From positions 1 through 6,796 of the forward strand of contig JANXMO010000287.1 of assembly GCA_025354615.1 (NCBI GenBank): 6,796 bases of DNA, read 5' to 3'. The DNA is from Burkholderiales bacterium (GTDB lineage Bacteria; Pseudomonadota; Gammaproteobacteria; Burkholderiales; Burkholderiaceae_C). The notes under the pieces are model-generated. The model was not told the DNA's origin, searched no databases, and saw nothing but the letters and a program-made list of their open reading frames with translations. Of the stretch, positions 5,702 through 6,796 are shown in pieces (the stretch's first letter is position 1; every line of letters starts with the position of its first letter). The translations under genes were made by a program, and so were the position numbers.

Positions 5702-6633
5702 GACAGCAATGCCCGTGTTTCAGTGAGCGTTGTGGGGTCATGCAAAGTGCTGACGGACAGTTCGGCATCGATGCGTTTGGTCAAGCCCGCCAGCACTTTG
5801 CCAGGCCCGCATTCGACGATGTGTGTCACGCCCTTGGCACGCAAGGCCTGCACCGTTTCAACCCAGCGCACCGGGCCAAAAGCCTGGCGATACAAGGCGT
5901 CGCGAATGTCTTGCGCTGTGGTGCGCACTGCCACATCGACGTTGTTGAGCACATCGATGCGGGGCACGGCGAAAGCCACCGTCGACAGACGTTCGCGCAG
6001 CCGCTCAGCTGCCGGCTTCATCAACAGCGAGTGGAAAGGGGCAGAAACGGGCAGCAACAAGGCGCGCTTGGCGCCACGCGCTTTCAGCAGTTCACAAGCC
6101 CGGTCGACCGCGGCTTTGGCGCCGGCAATCACCGTCTGTCTTGGGTCGTTGAAATTGGCGGCCACAACGATTTCGCCGTCCGTGGAGGCTTGCGCGCAGC
6201 CTTCAATGACGGCTTGCGCATCCAAGCCCAGGATGGCGGCCATTGCCCCTTCACCAACCGGCACGGCTTCTTGCATGGCCTGCGCGCGAAACCGCACCAA
6301 CAGCAACGCATCCGCCAGCGTCAAGACGTCAGCCGCGACCAACGCACTGTATTCACCCAACGAATGACCCGCCACTGCCGCCGGTAGCGGCCCGCCTTCA
6401 GCACGCCATGCACGCCAGCAGGCAATTCCGGTGGCCAGCATCACGGGCTGGGTGTTGACGGTCAGATCGAGTTGATCCTTCGGGCCGGCATAAATCAGCT
6501 GCGCCAGATCAATGTCGAGCGCACTGGACGCTTCGGCGAGCGTGTCGCGCACCGCGGGGTGCCCCGCCCAGGAGTCGAGCATGCCAACGGTTTGCGAACC
6601 TTGACCAGGAAAAACGAATGCAAATGAAATCAT
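5698..6633 (-). CDS. fabD: Malonyl-CoA:ACP transacylase (FabD)
   Basis: FabD moves the malonyl group from CoA to AcpP and so supplies the extender unit to FabH and FabF. The 311-residue product has the expected length. Visible motifs are FVFPGQGSQTVGML (6-19, with oxyanion Q11), the nucleophile elbow GHSLGEYSALVA (89-100, S91), R116, which positions the malonyl carboxylate, and H201 in VSAPFHSLLM, the partner of S91. ECGPGKVLAGLTKRI near the C-terminus is also typical. I choose the ATG at 6633 (MISFAFVFPGQG) because it matches the usual FabD N-terminus. An in-frame ATG at 6657 would add eight residues and lie 8 bp after the fabH stop. Neither has a good Shine-Dalgarno. The stop overlaps fabG by 4 bp. 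Confidence 0.97.
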   Translation of the reverse strand: MISFAFVFPGQGSQTVGMLDSWAGHPAVRDTLAEASSALDIDLAQLIYAGPKDQLDLTVNTQPVMLATGIACWRAWRAEGGPLPAAVAGHSLGEYSALVAADVLTLADALLLVRFRAQAMQEAVPVGEGAMAAILGLDAQAVIEGCAQASTDGEIVVAANFNDPRQTVIAGAKAAVDRACELLKARGAKRALLLPVSAPFHSLLMKPAAERLRERLSTVAFAVPRIDVLNNVDVAVRTTAQDIRDALYRQAFGPVRWVETVQALRAKGVTHIVECGPGKVLAGLTKRIDAELSVSTLHDPTTLTETRALLS

Positions 6634-6665
6634 GGAAAAATGGAATGGCGCCGACATACGGCAAG

Positions 6666-6796
6666 TCACATATCGAGCAGTACGGCACCCCAAGTGAAAC
6701 CGCCACCCACGCCTTCCAACAGCACCGTGTCACCTGGCGCAATACGGCCGCTTCGCACTGCATGATCCAGCGCAAGCGGAATCGATGCGGCTGAGG
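6666..6796 (-). CDS. fabH: Beta-ketoacyl-ACP synthase III (FabH), C-terminal 42 residues (cut by right window edge)
   Basis: FabH starts fatty acid synthesis by condensing acetyl-CoA with malonyl-ACP. Only the last 42 residues and the stop are in the window. They begin SAASIPLAL, which in FabH directly follows the Gly-Asn-Thr holding the catalytic Asn, so that Asn is just outside. The rest contains [19 protein letters not shown] and ends TWGAVLLDM, the standard C-terminal strand of the family. The stop is TGA at 6666-6668, 32 bp before the fabD start. The order fabH-fabD-fabG-acpP-fabF is the classic bacterial cluster, and plsX often precedes fabH. Confidence 0.95.
   Translation of the reverse strand, partial: SAASIPLALDHAVRSGRIAPGDTVLLEGVGGGFTWGAVLLDM

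Noticed and set aside
5723..6387. Two overlapping plus-strand open frames of about 215 codons opposite fabD
   Set aside because: Both are antisense shadows of fabD, which has intact catalytic motifs; neither has a ribosome site or recognisable domain.

Overview
The window is a single co-directional run of ten genes, all on the minus strand, so transcription runs from right to left. It looks like chromosomal core DNA of a betaproteobacterium, probably Burkholderiales. The evidence is the GC-rich composition (about 60% by eye), the protein sequences, and the join of a type II fatty acid synthesis cluster to a sigma-E envelope-stress cluster, an order I recall from Burkholderia and Bordetella relatives. 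I cannot name the genus from sequence alone. I see no mobile element, CRISPR array, tRNA or rRNA.

Right half (about 3332-6796), fatty acid synthesis: the 3' end of fabH (condensation starter, cut by the window edge), fabD (malonyl-CoA:ACP transacylase), fabG (3-oxoacyl-ACP reductase), acpP (acyl carrier protein) and fabF (elongating ketosynthase II). FabD loads malonate onto AcpP, FabH and FabF condense, and FabG reduces the product. fabD and fabG overlap by 4 bp (ATGA). The only sizeable gap (110 bp) is in front of acpP. It holds a strong Shine-Dalgarno inside a small hairpin, a candidate promoter and another inverted repeat, which would fit separate high-level expression of acpP.

Left half (1-3295), envelope stress: a small two-helix membrane protein with YgfX-like architecture, rpoE (sigma-E/AlgU), rseA (anti-sigma, MucA-like), rseB (MucB) and the 5' part of a mucD/degP periplasmic protease (cut by the left edge). 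The small membrane protein overlaps rpoE by 4 bp (ATGA), and rpoE has no clear Shine-Dalgarno of its own, so rpoE translation is probably coupled to it. RseA would hold RpoE at the inner membrane, RseB would bind the periplasmic part of RseA, and MucD would degrade misfolded envelope proteins.

I find no rho-independent terminator between the two halves. Every protein except the small membrane one belongs to a well-known family, and I see no evidence of a new biological system. The points most worth a second look are the coupling of the YgfX-like gene to rpoE, the possible transcriptional link between lipid synthesis and envelope stress, and the structured acpP leader.
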